Both the position numbers and the translations under genes were made by a program. Below are positions 63,081 through 64,000 of a stretch of DNA of 64,000 bases, in pieces. Under the pieces are notes generated by a model, which did not search any database, was not told the origin of the DNA, and saw nothing but the letters and a program-made list of their open reading frames with translations. Source of the stretch: Cerioporus squamosus (lineage: Eukaryota > Basidiomycota > Agaricomycetes > Polyporales > Polyporaceae); NCBI GenBank assembly GCA_022592435.1, contig JABYQS010000079.1:62001-126000 (forward strand). Direction: 5' to 3'. Numbering within the stretch: position 1 is the stretch's first letter; each line of letters opens with the position of its first letter.

Positions 63081-63647
63081 TCGGTGAGTTTAACAGCATT
63101 GCATATATAATCATTATTACGGCGATTTTCGAACTGGTCCCCGCTGCCGCGAGCCCGTGCTGACCGCAACCTGACAAGTACCACAGCATCACCCGCTAGG
63201 TGGTGACTGACCTCGGAAGTCGAGGACGGCCCATGGAAGCGAGGCGCACTCTCCCGCAGCCGAAGCTAGCAGGGCCAATGGGGGGTCTGGTCACCAGTGC
63301 CGGCATGCAGATCGTCGCTGAGTTGAATGCATGATAGAGGCCGGCGCTGTGCTGTGAGCACGGCATCAACTCGATACCTTTAGAACAGGTGTGTATAGTA
63401 CCAATACCTATGTCAGTGACGGCTGATATTTGTGTGCACGCAGAAGATAACTGGCACCTCACGAGTTGCAGACCATGTTGCTGCGGGGTTCTCGGTCGAC
63501 ACGTTCGCGCATAGGCAGTACTGCATTGGTATGAAGGAATGTACTACACAACTCCAAGTTGCAACCTATCAAGACAGAGGCAGGCTTGGATTGCCTCCTT
63601 TCCTACTGTCGAGACCAGAACAGTGCGGGCTGGTCAGATAGCTCGAC
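63081..63647. other. Intergenic, no recognisable gene
   Basis: This lies between the tRNA gene and the partial gene at the window edge. Open frames on both strands lack motifs. Some of it is likely 3' sequence, or contains further exons, of that partial gene. Confidence 0.35.
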
Positions 63648-64000
63648 CTTGAAGACAAGATGCACATCCGCCTCGAAGACGTCCATCCTCCTGCGCGCCG
63701 GGCCAGTCTGTCCCACCCAGAACAGGGCTTGCAAGTATAGGGAGGAGATGTCGAACTTCGCAACGTACCAGGGCGAGTTGGTGTGTTTACTCCAATCGTG
63801 CGCTCTGGCGTCGCACTGACAGAGAACCTAAGTATCGCGACCAGGCAAGGGAACTAGAGAGACGTACCTTCAAGAACTTCTCGTAGGCCCTAGCCACGGC
63901 GACGGCGACAGAGCCATAGGTGCCATCTGGCGTGACAATGTAATTCCATTCACGCTCCTCCTCGGGCCACTGCGCAATATCCCATCCGAGTCAGTAACCA
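63648..64000 (-). CDS. Hypothetical protein, partial (5' end outside the window)
   Basis: The first visible exon (64000-63868) reads AQWPEEEREWNYIVTPDGTY and SVAVAVARAYEKFLK to a GTACGT donor. The next (63815-63648) reads CDARAHDWSKHTNSPWYVAK, FDISSLYLQALFWVGQTG and MDVFEADVHLVFK to a second donor. Both exons join in phase 0 across a 52-bp intron. The protein is rich in aromatic residues and looks globular. I do not recognise the family. Downstream exons were not resolved. Confidence 0.55.

Noticed and set aside
1..64000. Telomere repeats, rRNA or CRISPR
   Set aside because: No TTAGGG arrays, no rRNA-like conserved stretches and no regularly spaced repeats were seen, and the sequence is clearly eukaryotic.

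Overview
The window is eukaryotic nuclear DNA from a filamentous basidiomycete. Coding exons are broken by many short (about 45-65 bp) GT-AG introns. Recognisable families are typical of Agaricomycetes: cerato-platanin, long F-box proteins, a cytochrome-b5-fused desaturase, an A1 aspartic peptidase, a VMAT-like MFS transporter, and a protein with the GMSSDESD signature. Placement near Polyporales is only a guess. There are no rRNA genes, CRISPR arrays or telomere repeats.

Layout. (1) 1-5700 is the exact reverse complement of 29700-35399 wherever I compared them (position x pairs with 35400 minus x). Both arms carry a decayed MFS transporter gene abutting a decayed Rif1-N-like HEAT-repeat gene. 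(2) The 24 kb between the arms holds mostly lineage-specific, intron-rich genes that splice into long open frames. These include two short tail-anchored proteins, a WD40 protein with a C-terminal membrane helix, coiled-coil proteins, a large GMSSDESD-family protein and an N-terminally anchored protein. It also contains a broken cytosolic asparaginyl-tRNA synthetase and a tandem repeat of about 150 bp. (3) 35400-43071 has a small CxxC protein, an intact F-box gene, a broken A1 aspartic peptidase, a complete non-autonomous hAT element (465 bp, 8-bp target duplication) and an orphan gene. (4) 43.5-50.5 kb is mostly gene debris: the N-terminus of a sphingolipid delta-8 desaturase, a fungal-specific transcription factor and an alpha/beta-hydrolase. 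(5) 50.9-53.3 kb has an AT-rich element with imperfect terminal inverted repeats, then an intact ASC-1/TRIP4-type zinc-finger gene with an unusually long intron. (6) 56.3-64 kb has a coiled-coil gene, an intact secreted cerato-platanin, a carboxylesterase pseudogene, an intron-containing tRNA-Pro(CGG), and the end of a gene leaving the window.

Intact genes alternate with frameshifted copies of ordinary genes. Long uninterrupted frames (for example 556 codons in the F-box gene) argue against a uniformly error-rich assembly, so most broken genes are probably true pseudogenes. The inverted repeat could still be an assembly artefact, because the left arm reaches window position 1. No pathway linking the genes can be shown. 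The most system-like part is the block of orphan, partly membrane-anchored genes between the repeat arms. All gene models are hand-spliced from sequence and no database was consulted.
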